From: Ga0077555 sp963746315
GTDB taxonomy: Bacteria; Pseudomonadota; Alphaproteobacteria; Rhizobiales; Hyphomicrobiaceae
Direction of reading: 5' to 3'
Assembly: GCA_963746315.1 (NCBI GenBank)
Contig: CAVVAR010000005.1
Coordinates: forward strand, 434,001-498,000
DNA length: 64,000 bases
Below, in pieces: positions 27,941 through 36,811 of the stretch. Below the pieces are notes generated by a model. It made no database searches. It was not told where the DNA came from and saw only the letters and a program-made list of their open reading frames with translations. Each line of letters starts with the position of its first letter. The stretch's first letter is position 1. Position numbers and translations under genes: made by a program.

Positions 27941-27966
27941 GGCCGCGACGAGTTTGTCGTCGGGCC
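27941..27966. terminator. Bidirectional hairpin between convergent genes
   Basis: GGCC-(G)-CGACGA, loop GTTTG, TCGTCG-GGCC forms a 10-bp stem with one bulge, exactly in the 46-bp gap between two convergent stop codons. There is no long T-tract on either side, so intrinsic termination is likely but not certain. Confidence 0.45.
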
Positions 27967-27972
27967 TTACGG

Positions 27973-28749
27973 TCAGTCGTCCAGCACCGCCACGGCGCGG
28001 GTCCAGCCAGCGCTTCCCGCTTTCACCTTCACGGGGAAGCAGATCACGGTGAAGCCGCTCGCGGGGAGCTGGTCGAGATTGGCGAGCTTCTCGATCTGGC
28101 AATAGCCGATCTCGCGGCCCGACTTGTGGCCCTCCCAGATGATCGAGGGGTCGCCCGTCTCGGCGAAGCGCTTGGCCGTATAGACGAAGGGCGCATCCCA
28201 GGACCAGGCGTCGGTGCCGACAACGCGGATGCCGCGCGAGGTGAGATAGAGCGTTGCCTCGCGACCCATGCCGCAGCCGGTCGGTACATAGTCGTCCTCG
28301 CCGTAGCGGGCGGCGGCGGCGGTGTTCACGACCACGATCTCGAGTGGTGAGAGCGTGTGGCCGATGCGCTTCAACTCGGACTCGATGTCGGCGGCCGAGA
28401 CCACGTAGCCGTTCGGGAAGTGGCGGAAGTCCAGCTTGACGCCCGGCTGGTGAAACCATTCGAGCGGGATCTCATCGATGGTGGTGGCCCGTTTGCCTCC
28501 GTCCATCGTCGTCGCGTAGTGCCATGGCGCGTCGACGTGGGTGCCGTTGTGCGTCGAGATCTGGCACTGCTCGGTGGCCCAGCCCTCAGCGCCCGGCAGC
28601 TTGTCGGGGGTCATTCCGGGGAAATGGCGGAGCATTCGGGGGATCGATTCCTGGTGCCCCTCGTAGTGGATCTTGGGCTCGCCGCCGGGCGGGTCGGAGG
28701 CGATGCCGGCCTGAAGTACGACCGAGATATCGACGATGCGGCGGGCCAT
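27973..28749 (-). CDS. Cyclase-family metal-dependent hydrolase (kynurenine formamidase-like)
   Basis: A 258-residue protein of the cyclase family (PF04199), which includes bacterial kynurenine formamidase KynB and isatin hydrolase. The metal-binding motif HNGTHVDAPWHY (about 78-89) matches the family pattern HxGTHxDxPxH. Other typical segments are EIVVVNTAAAARYGEDDY and GIRVVGTDAWSWD (near 180). The ATG at 28749 has GGAGG seven bases upstream. No kyn genes are adjacent, so kynurenine is not implied; imide, lactone or formamide hydrolysis is possible. The neighbouring divergent MFS gene may import the substrate. Confidence 0.83.
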   Translation of the reverse strand: MARRIVDISVVLQAGIASDPPGGEPKIHYEGHQESIPRMLRHFPGMTPDKLPGAEGWATEQCQISTHNGTHVDAPWHYATTMDGGKRATTIDEIPLEWFHQPGVKLDFRHFPNGYVVSAADIESELKRIGHTLSPLEIVVVNTAAAARYGEDDYVPTGCGMGREATLYLTSRGIRVVGTDAWSWDAPFVYTAKRFAETGDPSIIWEGHKSGREIGYCQIEKLANLDQLPASGFTVICFPVKVKAGSAGWTRAVAVLDD

Positions 28750-28918
28750 GGGTGCCTCCATTTCGGATCGATGCCTCGGCAAGTATGACCGCGTTCAACA
28801 TCGTTACCAACTGCCGCGCGCCGCTCTCCCCCGTTGCGGGCGCGGTCCAAGCAGCGCAATAGTGCGCGCAAACGACTGGCCCCGCCCCCGCGGGGCGCGA
28901 ACGGAGTGCGAACGCGGA

Positions 28919-30148
28919 ATGGTCACAGACGTTGCAACGGGCCCCACTCAGCAGGGCGAGGGCAGCAGCAGTGAGGTGCGGACCCTCGCTGCCGTGTCGA
29001 CGGCGCATTGGGTCAGCCACTTCCACATTCTCGTCCTGCCGCCGCTGTTCCCCTTCCTCAAGGATCGGCTGGGCGTCGGCTTCGTGGAGCTCGGACTGGC
29101 GCTGACCGTATTCGCGATCGTCTCGGGGCTGACGCAGGCTCCGATGGGCGCGGCGGTCGACCGTTTTGGTGCGCGCCGCATCCTGATCGCGGGGCTTTGT
29201 CTCGGTGGCGCTGCCTTCGTCATGATGGGACTGACGCTCAGCTACCCCTGGCTGATCGTCTGTGCCGGTCTCGCGGGGCTCGCCAACAGCGTCTATCACC
29301 CTGCCGATTACGCGCTGCTTGCGGCGGGCATCGGCGAGAAGAGGGTGGGGCGGGCGTTCTCGATCCACACATTCTCGGGTTTCTTCGGCGGCGCAGTGGC
29401 GCCGGCAACGCTGCTGCTGCTCGTGTCGCTCGTCGGGATCGAGGGCGCGCTGATCGGTGCCGGCCTGCTCGGCCCGGTCGCGGCTATCGTCGTGGCCCTG
29501 GTGCCGATGCCAGCAACCGGCTCTGCGGCGGTGGCGTCCGGAGGGCCTGGCTCGAAGAAGGCGGGTACCGGGTCGCTGTCGAGCGTGATGACGCCGGCTA
29601 TCCTGATGCTGACGGTCTTCTACATCCTGCTCAGCCTGTCGAACGCGGGGCTCAGCAGCTTCTCGGTCGTCGCGCTGATGGAGGCCTACGAGGTCAATTT
29701 TGCTGCGGCTAACGTCGCGCTGACGGCGTTCCTCGGGCTCGGTGCCTTGGGTGTGCTCGCAGGTGGCGTGCTCGCGGATCGAACGCGACGCCATGCGCAG
29801 GTGGCCGCGGCTTGTTTTGCCACCAACGCACTGATCGTGCTCGCTATTGCCTTGCTCAGCTTGCCGCACTGGCTCATCGTCGTCGCGTTCGGTGTGGCGG
29901 GCTTCCTCGGGGGCGTCATCGCGCCGTCGCGCGACATGCTGGTGCGACAGGCGGCACCGCCCGGCGCGGCGGGGCGGGCCTTCGGGATCGTGTCGACCGG
30001 CTTCAACATCGGCGGCATCTTCGGTCCGATGATGTACGGCTTCATCATGGACAGTCATCTGCCGCGATGGGTATTCGGCGTGTCCGCGATCTTCATGGTG
30101 TTGACCGTGCTACTCGCGCTCGCAACCGACAGGAAGCGGACGCCATGA
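28919..30148 (+). CDS. Major facilitator superfamily transporter
   Basis: A 409-residue membrane transporter with about 12 hydrophobic helices. The motif A region MGAAVDRFGARRILIAG (about 77-93) and the repeat GVLADRTRRHAQVAA in the second half are typical MFS loops between helices 2-3 and 8-9. The start ATG at 28919 gives a 25-residue cytoplasmic N-terminus. It overlaps the next gene by four bases (ATGA), so the two are translationally coupled and probably work on the same compound. Substrate unknown. Confidence 0.85.
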   Translation: MVTDVATGPTQQGEGSSSEVRTLAAVSTAHWVSHFHILVLPPLFPFLKDRLGVGFVELGLALTVFAIVSGLTQAPMGAAVDRFGARRILIAGLCLGGAAFVMMGLTLSYPWLIVCAGLAGLANSVYHPADYALLAAGIGEKRVGRAFSIHTFSGFFGGAVAPATLLLLVSLVGIEGALIGAGLLGPVAAIVVALVPMPATGSAAVASGGPGSKKAGTGSLSSVMTPAILMLTVFYILLSLSNAGLSSFSVVALMEAYEVNFAAANVALTAFLGLGALGVLAGGVLADRTRRHAQVAAACFATNALIVLAIALLSLPHWLIVVAFGVAGFLGGVIAPSRDMLVRQAAPPGAAGRAFGIVSTGFNIGGIFGPMMYGFIMDSHLPRWVFGVSAIFMVLTVLLALATDRKRTP

Positions 30149-31131
30149 GCGACTTTCCGGCGATCGCGGGGGATGTGAGCTTGGAGGAAGCGCAGGCTCT
30201 GCTCGAGGCGGCCGGGCTCGGCGACGGGCTACCGCTCGTGCCGCCCACCGATGCACGTCTCGGGGCCATGCTCGCCGGCATCACCGACGCCGACGCATCG
30301 CTCGGCTTCATGCCGCCCCTGTTCGGCGAGGTGACGCCGCGGGCGGTCGCCTACAACGCCGTGCTGGCGGGATGCCGGTCCGCCGAGCTGCCGGTCGTCA
30401 TCGCCGCGGTGGCGGCATGTCTCGAGCCGGAGCTCAATCTGCTTGGCCTCATGACGACGACGGGATCGGCGGCGGTTGCGACCATCGTGCACGGCCCGAT
30501 CGTGCAGACGCTCGGTCTCAACGCATCGATCAACTGTCTCGGGCCGGGCAACAGGGCCAATGCGACGATCGGCCGAGCCGTCAGCTTGTGCTTGCGCAAC
30601 ATCGGCGGTGCGCGGGAGGGCTCCGGCGACATGGCGACGTGCGGGCAGCCGGGCAAGTATACGTTCTGCTTCGCCGAGGGTGGCGAGGGGCCATTTCCAC
30701 CGTTGCACGCCCGCCGCGGGCTGGCTGCCGGCGCAAGCGCGGTCACCGTCATCGGGGTGTCAGGGACGGCCGAGGTGCTGCCGCTGCGCGACGGCGAGGG
30801 TGGCGACGCCGGTGCCGATGCGATCCTCGATGCGCTGGCGATCATCATGCGGGCTTCGGTCGAGACGACGGGCGCTGCCCGTCAGCCCGAGCCGCCACAG
30901 CAGGTGTTCATCCTGCCACTGGAACTCGCCGAGCGACTGTCGGCGGCCGGAATCGGCCTCGCCGAGCTGCAGCAGCATCTGATGGCGGCAGGAGCCGACG
31001 GGGGAGTTGCGATCGCGGGCCGCACGGACGAGATCTACCCGATCGTGACGGGTGGCCCGGGGGTAAAAATGGCCTATCTGCCGCTCTGGGGTGGCGGTTC
31101 CCGGATGGTCACCCGTGCCATAGACCTGTAG
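30145..31131 (+). CDS. Conserved protein of unknown function coupled to the MFS transporter
   Basis: A 328-residue soluble protein without signal peptide. Recognisable blocks are GLGDGLPLVPPTDARLGAML (about 28), MPPLFGEVTPRAVAYNAVLAGCRSAELPVVIAAVAA, LGPGNRANATIGRAVSLCLRNIGGAR (about 133-158) and CGQPGKYTFCFAE (about 168-180). From memory these blocks occur in proteins found beside UGSC-type (seleno)proteins, but I cannot name an activity and no UGSC gene lies here. The two conserved cysteines around GQPGKYTF could be functional. It overlaps the MFS gene, suggesting a substrate-specific role such as an enzyme acting on the imported molecule. A hairpin follows its stop. Confidence 0.7.
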   Translation: MSDFPAIAGDVSLEEAQALLEAAGLGDGLPLVPPTDARLGAMLAGITDADASLGFMPPLFGEVTPRAVAYNAVLAGCRSAELPVVIAAVAACLEPELNLLGLMTTTGSAAVATIVHGPIVQTLGLNASINCLGPGNRANATIGRAVSLCLRNIGGAREGSGDMATCGQPGKYTFCFAEGGEGPFPPLHARRGLAAGASAVTVIGVSGTAEVLPLRDGEGGDAGADAILDALAIIMRASVETTGAARQPEPPQQVFILPLELAERLSAAGIGLAELQQHLMAAGADGGVAIAGRTDEIYPIVTGGPGVKMAYLPLWGGGSRMVTRAIDL

Positions 31132-31134
31132 ACT

Positions 31135-31153
31135 TCCCCGCGTGAGGCGGGGA
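31135..31153 (+). terminator. Possible terminator hairpin after the MFS operon
   Basis: TCCCCGC, loop GTGAG, GCGGGGA form a perfect 7-bp GC stem four bases after the stop codon. No T-tract follows, so this may instead be a protective or Rho-related stem. Confidence 0.4.
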
Positions 31154-31308
31154 CGTGCTGGAAGTCATTCAATTCGCGGAAAAACCGAGAGATTTTCGAG
31201 GCCGCGCCAGCTCGCGCAATGCATCAATCGAGGTGGCCCGTTCCTTGCGAATAGGTTGGCGAGGGCTCTGCGGCTGGACAATCTGACACGAGCCTTTACT
31301 GCTCGATA

Positions 31309-33561
31309 ATGCCGGCTATTGCGGCAGAGTTGCGTGATGCGTGGGGTATTCGATTGACCGGCCCGATTGATAGCGAAACGGCGGAAAGCCCAAGCCATCC
31401 GCAGCCAGCGGGGCCAGATCAGGACTCGACGCAGCCGCGTATCGATTCGGGACTGATCTGTCTCGCGTTGATCGCTGGTCATTACCGAATCACGGCTGAC
31501 GCGCAGCAATTGGCCCACGATCTGGGGCTCGGCACTCGACCCAGCGAGGGCAACGATCTCGTCCGAGCCGCGAAGCGAATTGGTCTCAAGGCGCGCGCGG
31601 TGACGGGCCAGCCGGCCAGCCGGCTCGATACGTGTCCGTTGCCGGCGATCCTGAAGGCCCAGGACGGGCGCTATCTCGTGCTGCTGCAGCGCCTGGCCGA
31701 TGGACGTATTCGCGTCGGCGATCCGGTGGCTCGCGCGCAACGGGCCGAAAGCGTCGAGGACCTCGGGGCCAAGTCGGCTGGCGAGATCGTGCTCGTCACC
31801 CGCCGCTGGGGCGGTCCCGGGATCGAGCCGATCGAGTTCAGCTTCCGGTGGTTCCTGCCGCCCATGTGGCGCTATCGCCGACCGCTGGCGCACGTCATGA
31901 TCGCGTCGTTGTTCGTGCAACTGTTCGCGCTCGCAACGCCGCTTCTCTTCCAGGTGGTGATCGACAAAGTTCTGGTGCACAGGGGCCTGTCGACGCTGGT
32001 CGTCATCGTGGCGGGGCTCGTCCTGATCGCGATCTTCGATGGTCTGCTGCAGTTCCTCAGAAGCTATACGCTCAGTCACACGGCGAGCCGGATCGACGTC
32101 GAGCTGGGGAGTCGCCTGTTCGATCATCTGTTGCGATTGCCGCTCAGCTACTTCGAGACGCGACCGACGGGACAAACCGTGGCGCGGGTGCGCGAGCTCG
32201 AGACCATTCGGAACTTTCTGACCGGACAGGGGCTGTCGTCGGTCATCGATCTCCTGTTCACATTCGTGTTCTTCGCGGTGCTTTTCCTCTACTCGGCCAA
32301 GCTGACGCTGATCGTACTCTTGTCGGTCCCGGTCTACGTCGCGATCGCGGTTCTGATCCGCCCGATCCTGAGGGACAAGATCAACGACCGGTTCAACACC
32401 GGTGCGGCGAGCCAGCAGTTCCTGGTCGAGTTCGTCTTCGGCATGCAGACGTTGAAGGCCGCCGCCGTCGAGCCGATCCTGAGGAACCAGTGGGAAGAGA
32501 GGCTCGCGGCTTATGTGCGCACCTCCTTCGAGGCGGTCGTCGTATCGAGCGTGGGCCAGAATGCGATCCAGCTGGTGAGCAAGCTGACGACGGCCGCGGT
32601 GCTCTTCTTCGGGGCGACCGCCGTGGTCAACAACGAGCTTACGGTCGGTGGCTTGATCGCTTTCAACATGATCATGAACCAGGCCACGCAACCGGTGCTG
32701 CGCCTGTCCCAGCTCTGGCAGGACTTCCAACAGGTGCAGATCTCGGTCAGTCGCCTCGGCGACATCCTGAATGCGCCGGTCGAGAGCCAGCGGCTCGGCG
32801 TCGCGCATCTGCCTCCGGCACGCGGGGCGATCCGCGTCAGCGGCATGACGTTCCGCTACCGGCCAGACACGCCTGAAGTGCTGCAGAACATCAACCTCGA
32901 CATTCCAGCCGGACAAGTGATCGGCATCGTGGGTCCGTCCGGATCAGGCAAGTCGACGCTGACCAAGCTGATGCAACGGCTCTATCGCCCCGAGCGCGGG
33001 CAAATCATGATCGACGGCCTGGACATTGCGCAGGTCGATACGGCGTGGCTCAGGCGGCAGATCGGCGTCGTGCTGCAGGAGTTGACGCTGTTCAACCGCA
33101 GCATCCACGAGAACATCGCGCTCGCCCATCCGGGTATGTCGCGAGCCCAGGTGATCATGGTGGCGCGTCTCGCGGGGGCCGACGAGTTCATCTCCAAGCT
33201 GCCCCTCGGCTATGACACACCGATCGAGGAGCGGGGCGCCAATCTTTCGGGCGGGCAGCGTCAGCGCATCGCGATCGCGAGGGCGCTCGCCACGCAGCCG
33301 CGTATCCTCATTCTCGACGAGGCGACGAGTGCCCTCGACTACGAGAGCGAGCGGATCATCCAGCGGAACATGAAGCATATCGTGCAGGGGCGGACGGTGA
33401 TCGTCATCGCGCATCGCCTCAATGCAGTCCGGCGCGCCGATCGTATCGTCGCCCTGGATGGCGGCAGGATCGTGGAGCAGGGAACGCATGCCGAGCTGCT
33501 GGCCCGGCCGGGTGGTCTCTATGCGCGCCTCTGGCATCTCCAGGGAACGGACGAGAGCTGA
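31309..33561 (+). CDS. Type I secretion ABC transporter with C39-like domain (HlyB-type)
   Basis: A 750-residue inner-membrane exporter for unfolded substrate proteins. An N-terminal C39-peptidase-like domain (about 45-165) has DSGLICLAL where active peptidases have DCG; Ser47 replaces the nucleophile, as in HlyB, so it should bind but not cut substrates. The ABC membrane domain with six helices follows (about 195-470). The ATPase has Walker A IGIVGPSGSGKST (about 540), the signature NLSGGQRQRIAIARAL, Walker B ILILDEATSALDYESE and switch VIAHRLNAV. The membrane fusion protein gene follows after 21 bases but is interrupted by a stop codon. No RTX substrate or TolC gene lies in the window. Confidence 0.9.
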   Translation: MPAIAAELRDAWGIRLTGPIDSETAESPSHPQPAGPDQDSTQPRIDSGLICLALIAGHYRITADAQQLAHDLGLGTRPSEGNDLVRAAKRIGLKARAVTGQPASRLDTCPLPAILKAQDGRYLVLLQRLADGRIRVGDPVARAQRAESVEDLGAKSAGEIVLVTRRWGGPGIEPIEFSFRWFLPPMWRYRRPLAHVMIASLFVQLFALATPLLFQVVIDKVLVHRGLSTLVVIVAGLVLIAIFDGLLQFLRSYTLSHTASRIDVELGSRLFDHLLRLPLSYFETRPTGQTVARVRELETIRNFLTGQGLSSVIDLLFTFVFFAVLFLYSAKLTLIVLLSVPVYVAIAVLIRPILRDKINDRFNTGAASQQFLVEFVFGMQTLKAAAVEPILRNQWEERLAAYVRTSFEAVVVSSVGQNAIQLVSKLTTAAVLFFGATAVVNNELTVGGLIAFNMIMNQATQPVLRLSQLWQDFQQVQISVSRLGDILNAPVESQRLGVAHLPPARGAIRVSGMTFRYRPDTPEVLQNINLDIPAGQVIGIVGPSGSGKSTLTKLMQRLYRPERGQIMIDGLDIAQVDTAWLRRQIGVVLQELTLFNRSIHENIALAHPGMSRAQVIMVARLAGADEFISKLPLGYDTPIEERGANLSGGQRQRIAIARALATQPRILILDEATSALDYESERIIQRNMKHIVQGRTVIVIAHRLNAVRRADRIVALDGGRIVEQGTHAELLARPGGLYARLWHLQGTDES

Positions 33562-33582
33562 GATACGAGGAGCGTTCTCGCG

Positions 33583-35379
33583 ATGCCCGAGCCGATGCAC
33601 CTGCTGTGGATTTATGTGAGCGCGCTGGTCGTGTTCATCGCGTCGGCACTCGTGTTCGACCTCTGGCGCCATAGGATGCGCCGCCGCAAGGCGGAGCTGG
33701 CGCGTCCGGCGATGGGTAGCGTCGGCAGGGCGTTGCTCGAGGGGGGGCGGGAGACGACGGCTTACGACGACGGAAGCTCAGCTCCACACGTGCCGCCGCC
33801 GGACAGCATCGAAGCGCCAGATGTCGCGGCGGCAAGGGTCAGGGCGACCGGCAAGTCGCCAGGCTGGTCGATGTCGCGAATTCTGACGACGCCGAGCCGG
33901 GTCCTCGGTGAGATGGCCAAGGCACCGCCGACGGCGGCGCCGGCCGGCGGTGATGCCGCCAACCTGGCCCGCAAACACCGGATCGCCGAAGACAAGGAGT
34001 TCCTGCCGGCCGCGCTGGAAATCCTCGAGACGCCGCCGTCCCCTGTCGCGACAAGCCTGATGCTTGCCATCTGCGCCATTTTCGTCGCCGCGCTGGTGTG
34101 GGCGGTGGTCGGCAAGCTCGATATCCATGCCGTTGCACAGGGCAAGATCCAGCCCAGTGGACGCACCAAAGTCGTCCAGCCGCTGGAGCCGGGGCGGATT
34201 GCCGCCATCCATGTGCAAGGTGGGCAACAGGTTGCGCGAGGCGACGTCCTCGTCGAGCTCGATCCGACCGATTCGGCCGCCGATCTGGTGGCACTCGAAC
34301 GAGAGCTCGAGAGCACGACGGCGGAATTGCTACGGCGAAAGGCCGTCGTCGCAGCCGTCCGTACAGCATCGGCGCGGCTGCCGTCGATCGACTTTCCGGC
34401 CGGCATCGGACCTCGGGTCCGGCAACGCGAGAGCGACCTGATGATGGCCGAGGTGCTGCAATTCCGCGCCGCAGCAGACAGCATCAAGGCGCAGATCGCC
34501 GAGAAGGAGGCAACGAAGCAGAGGCTGGCGCTCAGCATCGATGCACGGCGCAAGGTGCTCGGCCTGTCGAAGGAGCGCGTCGGCATGCGCGAGGAGATCA
34601 AGACGCGGGGGGCCGGTTCCCGGGCGCTGATCATCGAAGCCGAGCTGCAGTACGAGAATTTTCGAACCACCGACGCGAGCGAGCGCGGGCAGCTGATGGA
34701 GGCAGATGCCTCGATCGATGCGCTCGGTAAGCGGCTGAAGCAGGCCGAGGGCCAGTTCATCGCCGAGCAGACGCAGAAGGCCGCGGATGCGGACCGGCGC
34801 CGCGACCGCCTCGAGCAGGAGATCATCAAGGCGCGCTCGAAGCGCGACCGGACTTAGCTGCGTGCACCCGCGGACGGTCTAGTGCAGCAGATCGAGGTCA
34901 CGACACTCGGACAAGTCGTCGCCAGCGGGCAATCGCTGATGAGTGTCGTGCCGATCGACGCTCCGCTCGAGGTGGAAGCGATGGTGGCCAACAAGGATGT
35001 CGGGTTCGTAAGGCCGGGCCAGAGGGCCGTCGTAAAGGTCGAGGCGTTTCCATTCACGCGGTATGGCTCGATCGAGGCGGAAGTGGTGCGGGTGTCGACC
35101 GACGCCGTCGAGGACCGCAATGTCACCGCGATGATGGATGCATCGAGTGCAGCGCGGCCGCAGGCGTCCGGTGCCTCGAGCGGTCCGCCTGGCCAAAACC
35201 TCGTCTTCCCAGCCGTGGTCAAGCTCTCGCGCCGGATGATCAACGTCGACGGCAAGGACGTGCCGCTCTCGCCGGGAATGGCGGTGACGGTGGAGATCAA
35301 GACCGGCGAGCGGCGCGCAATCAGCTACGTGCTGTCGCCGCTACGCGAGATTCTCTCGAGATCAGCGCACGAGCGGTAG
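33583..35379 (+). pseudogene. Type I secretion membrane fusion protein (HlyD family) with in-frame TAG
   Basis: A 598-codon frame split by TAG at 34855-34857 (codon 425), with the same frame continuing on both sides. Before the stop: a membrane helix at residues 7-27, a roughly 130-residue variable linker, the usual MFP helix at about 158-180 (LMLAICAIFVAALVWAV), a lipoyl half (IQPSGRTKVVQPLEPGRIA) and a long coiled coil (about 245-420). After it: LRAPADGLVQQIEVTTLGQVV, the second lipoyl half, and the C-terminal HlyD segment ending SYVLSPLREILSR. The stop falls between the coiled coil and the second lipoyl half, so the truncated product would lack half the adaptor and should be inactive. The rest shows no decay: a very recent nonsense mutation or a sequencing error. 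Confidence 0.87.
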
Positions 35380-35382
35380 GGA

Positions 35383-36126
35383 TCACGTCTCGGCGCCGCC
35401 GTTGACCTGGATCATCTGGCCATTGATGAAGGCGCCGGCGTCGGAGGCCAGAAGCGCGACGGCGGCCGCGACCTCGTCCGGCGTGCCGAGGCGGCCGAGT
35501 GGGACGCGCGCCGCCATCGGGGCGATGTGAGCCGCCTGATCCGCGTCCTGTGCCTCCCCCATGATGGGGCCGGGCGAAACGATATTGGTGGTTATACCCT
35601 TCGGGCCGAACTCCTTGGCGAGCGCCTTGGTCAAACCCCACGCGGCGTGCTTCGAGGCCGAGACGTGAGCGCGGCCGTTGTAGCCGTGGATCGCGTTCAT
35701 GCCGGCAAAGTTGACGATGCGTCCCCAACCCTTGGTGATCATGCCGGGCAGGCATTGTCTCGCCAGCCAGTAGGCGGCGTCGAAATTAACGGCCATGGCA
35801 TAGCGCCAGTCGTCCTCGGTCATCTCGAGGAATTTGCCGTCCTTCCTGATGGCGGCGTTGTTGACGAGAATGTCCACGGTGCCGAACCGCGTGAGCGCCG
35901 CGGCCCCGATCCGATAGGCATCGTCCCGGCGGCCGACGTCACCCATGGCGACCAATGCCTCGACGCCGAAAGCCTCGGCCTCGGCAGCGGTCCGCTCGGC
36001 TGCGGCCGTGTCTTGTGCTCCGTTGACGACGACATTGCAGCCGGCGCTGGCGAGATGCAGGACGCACGCGCGGCCGATGTTCTTGTTGGAACCGGTGACG
36101 AGTGCGGTCCGCCGTTGGGCTGGCAT
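35383..36126 (-). CDS. Short-chain dehydrogenase/reductase-family protein lacking the catalytic Ser and Tyr
   Basis: A 247-residue FabG-like Rossmann protein. The cofactor motif is TGSNKNIGRA (11-20), then NNAA at 89-92, and a C-terminal GTPDEVAAAVALLASDAGAFINGQMIQVNGG as in acetoacetyl-CoA/3-oxoacyl reductases. In the active-site strand the sequence is NFAGMNAIHGYNGRAHVSASKHA: Val155 stands where catalytic Tyr is expected (Lys159 kept) and Gly142 where Ser is expected. The fold and cofactor site are therefore intact, but classic SDR chemistry is doubtful. A related subgroup with HVSA-x-KH motifs exists as far as I recall. It ends three bases from the convergent HlyD-type gene. Confidence 0.8.
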   Translation of the reverse strand: MPAQRRTALVTGSNKNIGRACVLHLASAGCNVVVNGAQDTAAAERTAAEAEAFGVEALVAMGDVGRRDDAYRIGAAALTRFGTVDILVNNAAIRKDGKFLEMTEDDWRYAMAVNFDAAYWLARQCLPGMITKGWGRIVNFAGMNAIHGYNGRAHVSASKHAAWGLTKALAKEFGPKGITTNIVSPGPIMGEAQDADQAAHIAPMAARVPLGRLGTPDEVAAAVALLASDAGAFINGQMIQVNGGAET

Positions 36127-36282
36127 GGTCGGTTAACTCCGGGATCAGAATTACAAAGGGTGGAACACTAGAACGAACGATGCTGCCGCCGCAATGTGGG
36201 ACAATAGCGGGTAGCCTGCGCTAAGCTCACATCACGCCGATGCCACGGACGCACGACCCATGATCGAGAGGGATACTGATCG

Positions 36283-36735
36283 ATGTCTACTGCCAAGCCG
36301 GATACCACGCGCGGACATTGCCTCTGCGGTGCGATCGAGTACGAGTTCTCGGGCGCGCCCAAGTGGGTGATGCACTGCCATTGCGAAAGCTGCCGCCGCG
36401 CTGTCTCATCGGCCGTCGCGACCTACGTCGGCGTGAATATCGATCAGTTCCATTATCTGAAGGGCACGCCCTCGATCTATGAATTGTCGCCGGGCGTGAA
36501 ACGCTACTTCTGCCCCACCTGTGGCTCGCCGATGGCCTATGCCGGCTCGCGCTGGCCGAAAGAGGTGCACCTCTTCATCGGAACACTCGACAACCCGGGA
36601 AAGTACAGCCCGACTGGGCACGCGCACATCGAGGAGCGGGTCAACTGGTTCGACGTGCACGACGACCTGCCGCGCTACAAGGAGACGGCCGGCAAGGATG
36701 CGAAACCGGTCGCGAAAGGGCCGGTCAAGGTCTGA
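36283..36735 (+). CDS. GFA/CENP-V family zinc protein
   Basis: A 150-residue protein of the glutathione-dependent formaldehyde-activating enzyme (GFA) / CENP-V fold. Zinc ligands are visible in GHCLCGAIEYE (C-x-C-G, about 12-16), MHCHCESCRRA (C-x-C-x2-C, about 32-37) and YFCPTCGSPMAY (C-x2-C, about 75-78). GFA itself binds glutathione-formaldehyde adducts in Paracoccus; most homologues have unknown roles. The ATG at 36283 has GAGAGGG upstream. It stands alone between the divergent SDR gene and kdsA. Confidence 0.88.
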   Translation: MSTAKPDTTRGHCLCGAIEYEFSGAPKWVMHCHCESCRRAVSSAVATYVGVNIDQFHYLKGTPSIYELSPGVKRYFCPTCGSPMAYAGSRWPKEVHLFIGTLDNPGKYSPTGHAHIEERVNWFDVHDDLPRYKETAGKDAKPVAKGPVKV

Positions 36736-36811
36736 TCGCTCGCGTCGTGATCGTGTGGGCAACTCGCCCCCGGGGCGTGCGTCCGGGGGCGTTCTCGGCT
36801 AACGTGGCGGT

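Noticed and set aside
31309..35379. RTX-toxin or bacteriocin locus
   Set aside because: Only transporter and adaptor are present; no glycine-rich repeat protein or small precursor peptide was found on either strand nearby.
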